Origin: Rhodobacteraceae bacterium HTCC2150
GTDB taxonomy: Bacteria > Pseudomonadota > Alphaproteobacteria > Rhodobacterales > Rhodobacteraceae
Assembly: GCA_000169395.1 (NCBI GenBank)
Contig: AAXZ01000007.1
Span: forward strand, 1-64,000
Length of the DNA: 64,000 bases
Reading direction: 5' to 3'
Within the stretch, counting starts at the first letter, position 1, and each line of letters begins with the position of its first letter. The notes under the pieces are model-generated. The model did not search any database and was not told the DNA's origin. It saw only the letters and a program-made list of their open reading frames with translations. The translations under genes and the position numbers were made by a program. Of this stretch, positions 55,699 through 64,000 are shown one piece after another.

Positions 55699-56304
55699 AT
55701 GTCTGATGCATTGAAAGAACTTGGTGAACTGATCGCGCTAAAACAAAGCGACGCGGTTCTAAATTGGTCCGTTGAGCGTGGCGAGTTGTGTGTAGAAATC
55801 ACTGCAAATAGCGTCGTCGAATTCACAGAGTTTCTGAAAACAGACCGTAACTGTCAGTTTTCATCGCTTGTGGATATTACCGCGATTGATTTCCCATCAC
55901 GCGACAAGCGTTTTGATGTGGTTTATCATCACCTGTCCATGTACCAAAATCACCGCATTCGTGTCCGCACACAGATCCTTGAAAAAGAGGTCATGCCGTC
56001 AATCATTTCTGTGCACCCTTCGGCCAATTGGTTTGAGCGTGAAATTTTTGACATGTACGGTATCCTGTTTTCTGGCCACCCAGACTTGCGTCGCATTCTA
56101 ACCGACTATGGCTTTCGCGGATATCCACTGCGTAAGGATTTCCCCACGACGGGCTATACAGAAGTGCGTTACGACGAAGAACAAAAGCGCGTTGTTTATG
56201 AGCCAGTGTCATTGGTTCAAGATTATCGTCAATTTGATTTTATGTCCCCATGGGAAGGTGCTGAATATATCTTGCCAGGCGACGAAAAAGAGGTGGCTAA
56301 GTAA
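55699..56304 (+). CDS. nuoC: NADH-quinone oxidoreductase subunit C
   Basis: A 201-aa hydrophilic subunit of the quinone module. Family marks are '[20 protein letters not shown]' and '[20 protein letters not shown]'. Unfused to nuoD, unlike enterobacteria. Its stop shares one base with a small gene. Confidence 0.96.
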   Translation: MSDALKELGELIALKQSDAVLNWSVERGELCVEITANSVVEFTEFLKTDRNCQFSSLVDITAIDFPSRDKRFDVVYHHLSMYQNHRIRVRTQILEKEVMPSIISVHPSANWFEREIFDMYGILFSGHPDLRRILTDYGFRGYPLRKDFPTTGYTEVRYDEEQKRVVYEPVSLVQDYRQFDFMSPWEGAEYILPGDEKEVAK

Positions 56305-56477
56305 TGGGTAGTTTTTGGTGGATCGTTCTTTCTGCGTTGACCGCAATCCCAATGCTAAAGTTGCTGCCATTCTTTGGCGTGAATAAATATTGGGCATTGG
56401 CCTGTGTAATTCCCTTTGGAACCATTGTTTTGTTGTGGGTAATGGGAATGAAGTTAAATGAGTTGGAGAAACTGTAA
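56304..56477 (+). CDS. Small membrane protein between nuoC and nuoD
   Basis: A 57-aa frame starting [20 protein letters not shown] and ending in 'LNELEKL', with two hydrophobic segments (about residues 4-21 and 29-48) separated by a short loop with Asn-Lys. It shares one base with the nuoC stop (TAATG) and one base with the nuoD start (TAATG), so it is tightly coupled to both. The complex I operon of Rhodobacter is known to hold unassigned small frames. Function unknown; an accessory or assembly factor of complex I is likely. Confidence 0.8.
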   Translation: MGSFWWIVLSALTAIPMLKLLPFFGVNKYWALACVIPFGTIVLLWVMGMKLNELEKL

Positions 56478-57691
56478 TGGACGGCTCAAAAGGTTTTAAC
56501 GACGCCCAAACCGGCGAACAGAAAATCCGCAATTTCAACATCAACTTCGGCCCGCAGCACCCTGCGGCGCACGGGGTTTTGCGTCTTGTACTTGAACTAG
56601 ACGGCGAGATTGTTGAGCGTTGCGATCCCCACATCGGTCTGTTGCACCGCGGCACTGAAAAGCTGATGGAAAGCCGGACGTACCTGCAAAACCTGCCATA
56701 TTTTGATCGTTTGGATTATGTGGCACCAATGAACCAAGAACATGCTTGGTGTTTGGCGATCGAAAAGCTGACCGGCGTAGAAGTGCCGCGTCGTGCGTCA
56801 TTGATCCGCGTTTTGTATTCCGAAATTGGCCGCGTGTTGAACCACATCTTGAATGTGACCACACAGGCGATGGACGTTGGCGCCTTGACCCCACCTCTTT
56901 GGGGTTTTGAAGAGCGCGAAAAATTGATGGTGTTTTATGAGCGTGCTTCTGGTGCGCGCCTTCACGCCGCCTATTTCCGCCCCGGTGGTGTTCACCAAGA
57001 CCTGCCAGATGATCTGATTGACGACATCGATACATGGGCTGATGAATTTCCAGCCGTATTGGCCGACATTGATGGTTTGCTAACAGACAACCGGATTTTC
57101 AAACAACGTAACGTGGATATCGGCGTGATTTCCCAGCAAGAGGCCCTTGATTGGGGTTTCTCAGGCGTGATGGTGCGTGGTTCTGGCATGGCGTGGGATT
57201 TGCGTCGCAGCCAACCCTATGAGTGTTACGACGAATTTGATTTCGACATTCCTGTTGGAACAAGCGGCGATTGTTACGATCGTTACCTGTGCCGCATGCA
57301 GGAAATGCGCGAGAGCCTGAAAATCATCAAACAAGCAGTTGCAAAATTGCGTGTTGAAAAAGGTGACGTTCTTGCCCGTGGTAAGATCACACCGCCCAGC
57401 CGTGGCGATATGAAAACATCCATGGAAAGTCTGATCCACCACTTCAAACTTTACACCGAGGGCTTCCACGTTCCAGCGGGCGAAATTTACGCCTGTGTTG
57501 AAGCGCCTAAGGGTGAATTTGGCGTGTTTCTGGTATCTGATGGGTCCAACAAACCTTACAAAGCCAAAATCCGCGCGCCTGGGTTCTTGCATTTGCAAGC
57601 TATGGATCACGTGGCGACGGGCCACCAACTGGCCGACGTGGCCGCGATCATCGGCACAATGGATGTCGTGTTTGGAGAGATTGACCGGTGA
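56477..57691 (+). CDS. nuoD: NADH-quinone oxidoreductase subunit D
   Basis: The 404-aa quinone-binding 49-kDa subunit: '[20 protein letters not shown]', '[12 protein letters not shown]', '[18 protein letters not shown]' and the C-terminal 'DVVFGEIDR'. His and Tyr of the quinone site lie in the first and third motifs. Starts on the last base of the small gene; four bases overlap the next gene. Confidence 0.97.
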   Translation: MDGSKGFNDAQTGEQKIRNFNINFGPQHPAAHGVLRLVLELDGEIVERCDPHIGLLHRGTEKLMESRTYLQNLPYFDRLDYVAPMNQEHAWCLAIEKLTGVEVPRRASLIRVLYSEIGRVLNHILNVTTQAMDVGALTPPLWGFEEREKLMVFYERASGARLHAAYFRPGGVHQDLPDDLIDDIDTWADEFPAVLADIDGLLTDNRIFKQRNVDIGVISQQEALDWGFSGVMVRGSGMAWDLRRSQPYECYDEFDFDIPVGTSGDCYDRYLCRMQEMRESLKIIKQAVAKLRVEKGDVLARGKITPPSRGDMKTSMESLIHHFKLYTEGFHVPAGEIYACVEAPKGEFGVFLVSDGSNKPYKAKIRAPGFLHLQAMDHVATGHQLADVAAIIGTMDVVFGEIDR

Positions 57692-58182
57692 GCAACTCGG
57701 CCAAACCAGCACCAAGCAAAAAATCAAGTCTCGTTGAATGGCTTTCGTTAAGCTTTGCTGTTCTGGCATTTCTTGTTGCTGGTTGGTCTGCTTTTGTATC
57801 GTGGGATTCTTTAAGGCAAACAAAAAACAATAGCTTAGGGGCACAGCTTATTTCTACTTGCTCTGATGCTATGCGGTTTTCTAAGCAGATTTCGTGGTTT
57901 TCGGGCGACGCTCAATTTTCCGCTGATCGAGGCGATGAGCTAAAAATTCGCATGGTGGAATTTATTGGATTGAGTTCTAAAATTCGGTTTTTGGCTGAAT
58001 CCTTGTCCTCCGATGATTTTGATAATACACCATTTCCAGCTTTGTGGGATTTAGAGTTGAAACGATCACCGTCACTAACGATTTCCGACTTCTCAGATGG
58101 CGAAACCGCATATGCATTCACAAAATCCCAGGTACAAGAGATCGCGAACTACTGCGAAAAAGGTATGAAAGAGACCCGATAA
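57688..58182 (+). CDS. Unrecognised single-TM protein between nuoD and nuoE
   Basis: A 164-aa protein starting at GTG 57688 within GTGA, overlapping the nuoD stop. One TM segment (about residues 17-38, '[20 protein letters not shown]'), then a hydrophilic domain with '[20 protein letters not shown]' and three Cys. No family recognised. The base composition is more AT-rich than in nuoD and nuoE, which suggests a later insertion. The two-base gap to nuoE keeps the operon frame intact. Confidence 0.7.
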   Translation: MSNSAKPAPSKKSSLVEWLSLSFAVLAFLVAGWSAFVSWDSLRQTKNNSLGAQLISTCSDAMRFSKQISWFSGDAQFSADRGDELKIRMVEFIGLSSKIRFLAESLSSDDFDNTPFPALWDLELKRSPSLTISDFSDGETAYAFTKSQVQEIANYCEKGMKETR

Positions 58183-58184
58183 AC

Positions 58185-59324
58185 ATGCTACGCCGACTTC
58201 ATAAAGAACAACCCGCTTCTTTCGCCTTCACGCCTGCCAATGAAACTTGGGCGCGGGCGCAGATGACCAAATTCCCTGAGGGCCGTCAGGCCTCGGCGAT
58301 CATTCCACTTTTGTGGCGTGCGCAGGAACAAGAGGGATGGTTAACCCGCCCGGCGATTGAACATATCGCGGCAATGCTGGACATGGCCTATATTCGCGCG
58401 CTCGAAGTGGCGACGTTTTATTTCATGTTCCAGCTGGCACCTGTTGGTTCTGTTGCCCACGTTCAGATTTGCGGTACCACGTCTTGCATGATCTGCGGGG
58501 CAGAGGCGTTGATTGAGGTTTGCCAGCAAGAAATCGCTGCAAAAGCCCATAATTTGTCAGATGATGGAAAATTCAGCTGGGAAGAAGTTGAATGTTTGGG
58601 CGCTTGTTCAAACGCGCCAATGGTTCAAATCGGCAAAGATTTCTATGAGGATCTAACACCTGAAAAGCTGCGCGAAATCTTAGGCGAATTGGCCGCTGGA
58701 CGCGTGCCAACACCTGGCCCACAAAACGGACGCTACGCGGCGGAACCTTTGTCTGGTTTGACCAGCCTTAAAGAATTTGAAAGCGGCAAAAAAGCCTATA
58801 ACGCCAGCGCACAATTGGCTGTTGATTTGGGTGATACTGTTAAACGTATTGACGGCACCGAGGTTCCATTGTTGACGCCTTGGTTGGGGAAAGGTGGCAA
58901 GAAAGCTGCCGCCAAAAAGCCTGCGGCTAAGAAAGCAGCGCCCAAAGCCGCCGCAAAAGCGGCACCAAAAGCGGTGGTTGAGGCTGAAAAAGCACCTGTT
59001 GCACCGTCTAAAGCGGATGCACCCGCTGGTGCCGGTAAAAAACCACGCACAATGAAAGCACCGCGTAAGGCGGGTGCTGATGATTTGAAAATGATCAAAG
59101 GTGTTGGTCCGAAAATGGAAAGCTTGTTGAATAAGCTAGGTTTTTACCATTTCGACCAAGTTTCAAAATGGACAGCGGACGAAGTTTCTTGGGTTGATCA
59201 AAACCTAGAAGGCTTCAAAGGCCGTGTCAGCCGTGACAACTGGGTAACGCAGGCCACTAAATTGGCCGCCGGAGAAGAGACAGAATTTTCTAGCTGTGCT
59301 AAAAAGGGCGGCATCTACCAATAA
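58185..59324 (+). CDS. nuoE: NADH-quinone oxidoreductase subunit E with long C-terminal extension
   Basis: A 379-aa protein, against some 170-240 residues in most NuoE. Residues 1 to about 190 are the 2Fe-2S subunit: '[12 protein letters not shown]' and '[13 protein letters not shown]'. Then an Ala/Lys/Pro-rich linker (about 240-300) and a C-terminal domain with '[20 protein letters not shown]', a helix-hairpin-helix-like motif, followed by '[19 protein letters not shown]'. The same domain ends the next protein. ATG 58185 is two bases after the previous stop. Confidence 0.93.
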   Translation: MLRRLHKEQPASFAFTPANETWARAQMTKFPEGRQASAIIPLLWRAQEQEGWLTRPAIEHIAAMLDMAYIRALEVATFYFMFQLAPVGSVAHVQICGTTSCMICGAEALIEVCQQEIAAKAHNLSDDGKFSWEEVECLGACSNAPMVQIGKDFYEDLTPEKLREILGELAAGRVPTPGPQNGRYAAEPLSGLTSLKEFESGKKAYNASAQLAVDLGDTVKRIDGTEVPLLTPWLGKGGKKAAAKKPAAKKAAPKAAAKAAPKAVVEAEKAPVAPSKADAPAGAGKKPRTMKAPRKAGADDLKMIKGVGPKMESLLNKLGFYHFDQVSKWTADEVSWVDQNLEGFKGRVSRDNWVTQATKLAAGEETEFSSCAKKGGIYQ

Positions 59325-59345
59325 TAATAAAGTGGGAGAAGAAAC

Positions 59346-60185
59346 ATGACTGCGAATTCTGAAGGTATGAGCTGTCCAACCAAAAGTTGGTTGGTCGGTG
59401 CAATCGTCGGCATCATTGCCGCGCTGCTTATGCGCTTTGTGGGTACATATGGATGGGGCTCGGCGATTTTCGTTGGCATCCTGTTGTTCCTACTGATCGG
59501 CTTGTTGCTGGTTTGGTTCTGGTGTGATGCATCGGACGAGGCCGTTGCTGCACAAACCCAAGCAGCAGCGAACACTGCAAGTGCACCGAAGGCCACGGCT
59601 GCCGCGTCAACTTCGACTTCTGCAAGTACAGCCTCTGCAAGTACAGCATCTGCACCTGCTGAACCGGCTAAACCTGCGGCAAGTGCTGCACCTGCTGCTG
59701 CGGCGTCGATCCCTGCAAGCAGTGCTGCGTCAAGCTCGACAAGTTCAGAAACATCGGAAGCAGCGGCAAAACCTGCGGCGAAGCCGGCAGCAAAAGCGAA
59801 GGCCAAGCCTGCGGCAAAACCTGCCGCCAAGGCAAAGGCGAAACCTGCAGCCAAAGCAAAACCAGCAGCAAAAGCAGCCGCCAAACCTGCAGCGAAGACA
59901 AAACCTGCGGCCAAAGCGGCACCAGCTGAAGAAAGTACTGGCGGCGAGAATAAGCCCCATACAATGAAAGCACCACGTAAGGCCGGCGCGGATGATCTAA
60001 AAGTGATCAAAGGCGTTGGACCAGGTTTGGAAAAAACACTGAATGAAATGGGTTTTTACCACTATGATCAGATTGCCAAATGGGGTGCTTCTGAAATCGC
60101 ATGGGTAGATTCCAGACTGAAATTCAAAGGTCGCATCGTACGCGATAATTGGATTGATCAAGCAGCATCGCTGTCAAAGACTTAA
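59346..60185 (+). CDS. Membrane protein sharing the NuoE tail domain
   Basis: A 279-aa protein. Two N-terminal TM segments (about residues 14-35 and 39-60), a Ser/Ala/Thr-rich then Lys/Ala/Pro-repeat linker (about 75-195), and a C-terminal domain with '[20 protein letters not shown]' and 'FYHYDQIAKWGASEIAWVD', nearly the same as the NuoE tail. It may tether or position complex I or its assembly, or bind nucleic acid through the helix-hairpin-helix-like part. GGGAGAAG precedes the ATG. Confidence 0.8.
   Translation: MTANSEGMSCPTKSWLVGAIVGIIAALLMRFVGTYGWGSAIFVGILLFLLIGLLLVWFWCDASDEAVAAQTQAAANTASAPKATAAASTSTSASTASASTASAPAEPAKPAASAAPAAAASIPASSAASSSTSSETSEAAAKPAAKPAAKAKAKPAAKPAAKAKAKPAAKAKPAAKAAAKPAAKTKPAAKAAPAEESTGGENKPHTMKAPRKAGADDLKVIKGVGPGLEKTLNEMGFYHYDQIAKWGASEIAWVDSRLKFKGRIVRDNWIDQAASLSKT
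59755..59935 (+). repeat. Ala-Lys-Pro coding repeats
   Basis: About 180 bases coding repeats of the form KPAAKAKAKPAA. The related but shorter Ala/Lys tract in nuoE (58905-58985) encodes the same kind of linker. Low-complexity coding repeat, not a CRISPR. Confidence 0.85.
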
Positions 60186-60200
60186 GAAGCAATAACAACA

Positions 60201-60231
60201 CCTTGTCCGGCTGGTTCGGGCAAGGCGTTTT
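60201..60231 (+). terminator. Terminator-like hairpin inside the nuo cluster
   Basis: CCTTGTCCG (60201-60209) pairs with CGGGCAAGG (60217-60225), one G-U pair, loop of seven, followed by CGTTTT. It lies between the NuoE-tail paralogue and the DUF5337 gene and may lessen transcription of nuoF onward. Confidence 0.55.
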
Positions 60232-60243
60232 AAGGGATAGTTC

Positions 60244-60501
60244 ATGGCCAAGAAGACAAAAACGGCAGAGCGAACTGTTACAAAAGAAGAATACGCAATG
60301 GGTCTTAGGGCCCGTTTGGTGGCGGTTGTTATGGTTGCCACCGTGATAATTTGGTTAGGCTTGCAATGGGTTTTTGCCCGTGACGGCGTTTCCACACGGG
60401 TCGCAATACTTTTCGACCTACTCGCACTGGCGGCCTTTGTTTGGTCAATGGTGAATATCTACTGGATCTGGCGCGCGCGTCAGGCAGAAAAGGAAGAATG
60501 A
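60244..60501 (+). CDS. DUF5337 small membrane protein
   Basis: An 85-aa protein with a charged N-terminus and two TM segments (about residues 23-42 and 50-72), ending in '[14 protein letters not shown]'. The DUF5337 family is, from memory, a Rhodobacterales protein found next to nuoF. Overlaps the nuoF region by four bases (ATGA). Role unknown. Confidence 0.75.
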   Translation: MAKKTKTAERTVTKEEYAMGLRARLVAVVMVATVIIWLGLQWVFARDGVSTRVAILFDLLALAAFVWSMVNIYWIWRARQAEKEE

Positions 60502-60503
60502 CG

Positions 60504-61799
60504 ATGCTGGCGGACAAAGACCGTATATTTACGAACCTTTACGGGATGCATGACCGAACTTTGGCTGGCGCCAAAGCGCGCGGACATTGGGATGGCACAG
60601 CAGCGATCATCAAGAAAGGTCGCGATTGGATCGTTGATGAAATGAAGGCATCTGGCTTGCGTGGTCGCGGTGGTGCTGGTTTTCCAACAGGTTTGAAATG
60701 GTCTTTCATGCCCAAAGAAAGCGATGGTCGCCCAGCGTATTTGGTGATCAATGCTGATGAATCAGAGCCAGGCACCTGTAAAGACCGCGAAATTATGCGC
60801 CATGATCCGCATACATTGATCGAGGGTGCGCTTGTTGCCAGCTTTGCGATGAATGCAAACACTTGTTACATCTATATCCGTGGCGAATTTATTCGTGAAC
60901 GCGAAGCCCTGCAAAACGCAATTGACGAGGCCTATGCCGACGGCTTGCTTGGCAAAAATGCTGCGAAATCTGGTTGGGATTTTGATCTATATCTACACCA
61001 CGGGGCAGGCGCCTATATTTGTGGTGAGGAAACTGCATTGCTTGAAAGCCTTGAGGGCCGCAAAGGTATGCCGCGCATGAAGCCACCATTTCCAGCAGGC
61101 GCTGGCCTTTATGGTTGCCCGACGACTGTGAACAACGTTGAATCCATTGCGGTTGTACCAACGATTTTGCGTCGTGGTTCCAGTTGGTTCAAAGGTTTTG
61201 GTCGTGACAATAATGCGGGCACAAAGCTGTTCGCTATTTCTGGTCACGTGAACAACCCATGTGTTGTTGAAGAGGCGATGTCCATTACATTGCCCGAATT
61301 GCTTGATAAACATTGCGGCGGTGTTCGTGGTGGTTGGGGCAATCTTAAGGCTGTGATCCCAGGTGGTTCATCTGTTCCATTGTTGCCTGCTGACATTTGC
61401 AAAGACGCGATCATGGATTTTGATTGGTTGCGCGAACAACGCTCGGGTCTGGGTACAGCCGCGGTTATCGTGATGGATCAATCCACCGATGTGATCAAAG
61501 CGATCTGGCGTCTAAGCAAATTTTACAAACACGAAAGCTGTGGTCAGTGCACGCCATGTCGTGAAGGCACCGGTTGGATGATGCGTGTGATGGATCGTTT
61601 GGTAACTGGTGAGGCCGAGCCCGAAGAGATCGATATGCTTTTGGATGTGACCAAACAAGTTGAGGGCCACACAATTTGTGCGCTTGGCGACGCAGCCGCT
61701 TGGCCAATCCAAGGTTTGATACGCCATTTCCGTGATGAAATTGAAGACCGCATCAAACACAAACGCACAGGTCGCGTAAGTTCGGTTGCGGCCGAGTAA
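60504..61799 (+). CDS. nuoF: NADH-quinone oxidoreductase subunit F
   Basis: The 431-aa NADH- and FMN-binding subunit: '[20 protein letters not shown]', '[20 protein letters not shown]', '[17 protein letters not shown]' and the 4Fe-4S site '[16 protein letters not shown]' with the fourth Cys in 'HTICALGDA'. Starts at ATG 60504 or six bases earlier (ATG 60498, overlapping the DUF5337 stop); the ribosome-binding site AGGAAG suits the later one better. Confidence 0.96.
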   Translation: MLADKDRIFTNLYGMHDRTLAGAKARGHWDGTAAIIKKGRDWIVDEMKASGLRGRGGAGFPTGLKWSFMPKESDGRPAYLVINADESEPGTCKDREIMRHDPHTLIEGALVASFAMNANTCYIYIRGEFIREREALQNAIDEAYADGLLGKNAAKSGWDFDLYLHHGAGAYICGEETALLESLEGRKGMPRMKPPFPAGAGLYGCPTTVNNVESIAVVPTILRRGSSWFKGFGRDNNAGTKLFAISGHVNNPCVVEEAMSITLPELLDKHCGGVRGGWGNLKAVIPGGSSVPLLPADICKDAIMDFDWLREQRSGLGTAAVIVMDQSTDVIKAIWRLSKFYKHESCGQCTPCREGTGWMMRVMDRLVTGEAEPEEIDMLLDVTKQVEGHTICALGDAAAWPIQGLIRHFRDEIEDRIKHKRTGRVSSVAAE

Positions 61800-61816
61800 T
61801 TCCAACAAAGATTGAT

Positions 61817-61844
61817 ATGTTTGGCGTAACATTGCGCCAAACAT
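61817..61844 (+). repeat. Inverted repeat after nuoF
   Basis: ATGTTTGGCG (61817-61826) and CGCCAAACAT (61835-61844), a perfect 10-bp stem with an 8-base loop. No T-run follows, so it may be a processing site, a non-canonical terminator or an operator. Confidence 0.6.
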
Positions 61845-61958
61845 GCATACCCAATAGCCAAAGTATTGAAATTCTTGCCGCTGTAAAATGATTTGGCTGG
61901 TAAGTTTTCGCAATATTGGGCAGACTTAATTTCATAACATTTCTGATTGGAAAAAATT

Positions 61959-62357
61959 ATGAAAATTTCTGTTGCACTAACAATTACCTTACTTTCTGTT
62001 CCAACACTTGCCGTTGCCGATAAGGCCGCCGAAGTTAACAAAATCATATCTCAAATGATGACTGATAATTACGCTGCACGTGCCATCGGTTCAAACTGCC
62101 CCTCCATTCGCACGGTTGAATCCAAAATAGGCAAGGCCGCAATGGGTTTGAATAAAAACCTTGCAAACCAAGGCTATAGCCGCGCTGAAATTCGCGCGGG
62201 TACAAAAGGCATCAAAATTGGGGCTTTGAAAGCGGCGGGTAAACAGTTAGCAATTACCAAAGGGGCTACCGCAGGTGATAAAGCGTCATATTGCAATGTT
62301 GGCATGACTGAGATCTCCAAGAAAACCTATATCGGTTCAGTTTTGAAGGCTAAGTAA
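61959..62357 (+). CDS. DUF5333-like secreted protein
   Basis: A 132-aa protein with a Sec signal peptide cut after 'TLAVADK' (about residue 20). The pattern 'NCPSI', 'GYSRAEIRAGTKG' and 'YCNVGMTEISKKTYIGSVL' fits the DUF5333 proteins of Rhodobacterales nuo clusters. Two Cys are probably disulfide-linked. Function unknown. Two bases separate it from the next gene. Confidence 0.7.
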   Translation: MKISVALTITLLSVPTLAVADKAAEVNKIISQMMTDNYAARAIGSNCPSIRTVESKIGKAAMGLNKNLANQGYSRAEIRAGTKGIKIGALKAAGKQLAITKGATAGDKASYCNVGMTEISKKTYIGSVLKAK

Positions 62358-62359
62358 AA

Positions 62360-62785
62360 ATGAAGTTCGAAATGGCAAACAAGTTGATCTCGCGTGGTGT
62401 TGCCATTTCCTTATCTTGTTTCATGGCAATGCCCAGTTTTGCGCAAGATTTGCGTCCGGCACCTGAATATTTCCTAAACAGGATGTTTGCGGTGCCTATG
62501 GCCGAAAACCTTGCCGCATTTTGCCCAACGGCAAGTTTGAATTATGCGGTGATTTCGGTGGCCCACGATGAGGTCATGAAACGATTAACCAATGATGGTT
62601 TTCAAACCGAAGATCCGTTTTCTGAAATGCAAGATACGCAACCTGCAATGGATGAAATGCTGGCCGATTTTATGGAACGCCATCAATTGGCAGGGGCGGA
62701 TCAAAAGATGGTTTGTTTGGCCGCTGCAAATGAAAGTGCCGCGGGAACAATGGTTGGCCGATTGTTGGATATTTCACCGGAGTAA
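62360..62785 (+). CDS. Secreted protein, possible DUF5333 paralogue
   Basis: A 141-aa protein with a signal peptide cut after 'MPSFAQ'. It has the same layout as its neighbour: 'FCPTASLNYAV', a central acidic helical part, and a late Cys in 'KMVCLAAANESAAGTMVGRL' (compare 'YCNVGMTEISKKTYIGSVL' upstream). This looks like a diverged tandem duplicate. An in-frame ATG at 62372 is possible. Role unknown. Confidence 0.65.
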   Translation: MKFEMANKLISRGVAISLSCFMAMPSFAQDLRPAPEYFLNRMFAVPMAENLAAFCPTASLNYAVISVAHDEVMKRLTNDGFQTEDPFSEMQDTQPAMDEMLADFMERHQLAGADQKMVCLAAANESAAGTMVGRLLDISPE

Positions 62786-62791
62786 GTATTG

Positions 62792-63019
62792 ATGCGCAGA
62801 ATCTGGGATGGGTTATTAAGTTTCATCAGTGCACTAATTGCTGTTGCTCTATTGGGGCCCGTCCTTTGGTTTGCATTTCAAAGCGTGCGGGCAGGGGATG
62901 CACCAAATTGGCTTTATGCACCGATTATTGTTTTGGCGTTGATGTTGATCTTGCTATTCGGTGCCTTGTTGCAAAAGGCCCTTAAGGGCATTTCACCTGT
63001 TCAGGAGCGTCGTCGATGA
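62792..63019 (+). CDS. Small two-TM membrane protein
   Basis: A 75-aa protein with TM segments at about residues 9-30 and 44-62 and a basic C-terminus 'SPVQERRR'. GGAG nine bases before ATG 62792 sets the start; TTG 62789 is also in frame. No family recognised. Overlaps the next gene by four bases. Confidence 0.65.
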   Translation: MRRIWDGLLSFISALIAVALLGPVLWFAFQSVRAGDAPNWLYAPIIVLALMLILLFGALLQKALKGISPVQERRR

Positions 63020-63468
63020 AACAACCAGAAGGGCATCATTTAGCTGAAATAAACGTCGGGCGATTGATTGCAGATGTCGATGATCCCCGCGTTGCGGAAT
63101 TTATGAAAAATCTGGATAGAATTAATGGATTGGGCATGCGGATGCCGGGTTTTGTTTGGATCATGCAGGGCGAAACCGCCGGCAACACAGACACAAAAAT
63201 TGATGACGATCCACGGTATGTGCCCAACCTTACGGTTTGGGAGGATCAAGCATCATTGCGAAAGTTTGTATTTGATACGGTGCATAAGCAATTTTTTGAG
63301 CGCCGCACCGAATGGTTTGAGATTTTGGATGAATTCCATTTTGCCATGTGGTGGGTGCCAATTGGCACTGAACCTACACTGGACGAGGCGCTTGAACGTC
63401 TAAACCATCGCCGTAAACACGGCGACAGTGAATTCGCATTTGGTTGGGACGCGGTTACACAAAAGTAA
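63016..63468 (+). CDS. DUF3291 domain protein
   Basis: A 150-aa protein. 'HHLAEINVGRLIADVDDPRV', 'MPGFVWIMQGET', 'YVPNLTVWEDQASLRKFVFD' and 'FHFAMWWVPIGTEPTLDEAL' match DUF3291, a ferredoxin-like/ABM-type fold. Function unknown. ATGA overlap with the preceding gene. The last 14 bases overlap a convergent gene. Confidence 0.82.
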   Translation: MKQPEGHHLAEINVGRLIADVDDPRVAEFMKNLDRINGLGMRMPGFVWIMQGETAGNTDTKIDDDPRYVPNLTVWEDQASLRKFVFDTVHKQFFERRTEWFEILDEFHFAMWWVPIGTEPTLDEALERLNHRRKHGDSEFAFGWDAVTQK

Positions 63469-63982
63469 TCGGGTAGACGTAGACGAGATACAGATACAAA
63501 AACGCCAACGATAAAACCAGAATGATGACACCCAAAATGTTTGTCGTGACCTTAAGCCCCGTTTTACCAATTTCCATTGATTGTTCTTTCAATTTCGTAA
63601 GGTCTTTGTGGGCGTGAAACTGCATCCAAGAAAAATAGATACCCAAGCCAACAATCATAAGAACCACAACAAAAATCACCTTTGACGAAAACATTTGCCA
63701 TTCAAAAACATCGATTTTGTGGTTTTCTGCAAAAGCATAGTACGCGAATAGTGATGTGGTGAAATCAGCCCGTGCTTTGGTTTCCTCTTCTGACAAAGCC
63801 TCTTGTGCCAAGAGTGCGGAAATAAAATCAACCGGCGCTGCGGGTGATTTTGTTTCATTTTTCATGGAGTTTGCCAGTTTGATTGCGGCTTCAACACGTT
63901 CTTCTGTGGTTTGGGCGTCGACAAAATTTACGGAAAAGAATGTTGCAACAAGGAAGATGCTGATCAGTTTTAGGGTTCTCAT
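63455..63982 (-). CDS. Hypothetical exported/membrane protein
   Basis: A 175-aa protein with an N-terminal signal segment cut near 'FVDAQTT', a polar helical part, and two TM segments (about residues 105-125 and 148-170). No family recognised. It is convergent with the DUF3291 gene and on the opposite strand to the nuo genes, which shows that the nuo co-directional run stops here. Confidence 0.7.
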   Translation of the reverse strand: MRTLKLISIFLVATFFSVNFVDAQTTEERVEAAIKLANSMKNETKSPAAPVDFISALLAQEALSEEETKARADFTTSLFAYYAFAENHKIDVFEWQMFSSKVIFVVVLMIVGLGIYFSWMQFHAHKDLTKLKEQSMEIGKTGLKVTTNILGVIILVLSLAFLYLYLVYVYPITFV

Positions 63983-64000
63983 TGGGTTTCCTTTGTTGTT

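Noticed and set aside
59755-59935. Regular repeats that could be taken for a CRISPR
   Set aside because: The repeats are in frame, code KPAAKAKAK-type protein and have no unique spacers.
59315-60010. 231-codon Ala-rich minus-strand frame
   Set aside because: It is the complement of the Lys/Ala/Pro repeat; low complexity explains the open frame.

Overview
The window looks like chromosomal DNA of a moderate-GC member of the Rhodobacterales (Roseobacter/Rhodobacteraceae type, Alphaproteobacteria). The evidence is gene content and order: NDUFA12-mlaD-DUF2155-aat beside accB-accC, a nuo operon interleaved with small Rhodobacterales-type accessory proteins (DUF5337, DUF5333-like), a NuoE with a long Ala/Lys-rich tail, and a pyrimidine-degradation cluster with its own ABC importer. 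I saw no transposase, prophage, CRISPR array or rRNA. The genus cannot be fixed from the sequence alone.

Layout. 1-3.8 kb: 3' part of rpoH (cut by the window edge), a methyltransferase, clpP and clpX. 3.9-8.4 kb: NDUFA12-like protein, mlaD, a DUF2155 protein, aat, a methyltransferase, then accC and accB on the minus strand. 8.5-15.8 kb (minus): a five-gene HAAT/branched-chain-type ABC importer followed by acetyl-CoA synthetase (acs). 16-20.7 kb (plus, divergent): an XRE-type regulator, a receiver-only protein, a two-TM protein and an SLC5-type sensor kinase. 20.8-31.3 kb: M20 amidohydrolase, then reductive pyrimidine catabolism (preT, preA, carbamoylase-type hydrolase, dihydropyrimidinase) and a four-gene ABC importer. 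31.4-37.1 kb: a DUF3179 protein, a polar amino-acid ABC importer and a convergent fused aconitase X. 37.3-43.8 kb: tRNA-Gly, moaA, a lipoprotein, alkD-like, glmS, glmU, gph. 43.9-45.1 kb: DegT-family aminotransferase. 45.2-54.5 kb: leucine/isovalerate (liu) degradation operon. 54.8-63.5 kb: nuoA-F plus accessory genes; a convergent membrane-protein gene closes the window before any nuoG is seen.

How the genes work together. The acs/ABC operon and the divergent regulator/kinase block look like one acetate or short-acyl sensing and assimilation locus. The XRE regulator carries a segment closely resembling a histidine-kinase DHp helix pair, including the His-Glu, and sits directly before a receiver with no output domain and an SLC5-histidine kinase. 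A phosphorelay ending on a DNA-binding protein is a testable reading and is the most interesting item here. The pyrimidine cluster carries two near-identical 16-bp sites matching the known RutR operator pattern, one placed just after a good sigma-70-type promoter. The liu operon is preceded by a perfect 18-bp palindrome placed likewise. The nuo cluster contains a 57-codon gene between nuoC and nuoD, an unrecognised 164-aa gene between nuoD and nuoE, and a second protein sharing the NuoE tail domain.

Limits: functions come from recognising family motifs by eye; no searches were run. Start codons were chosen from ribosome-binding sites and family length, and several starts are GTG or TTG.
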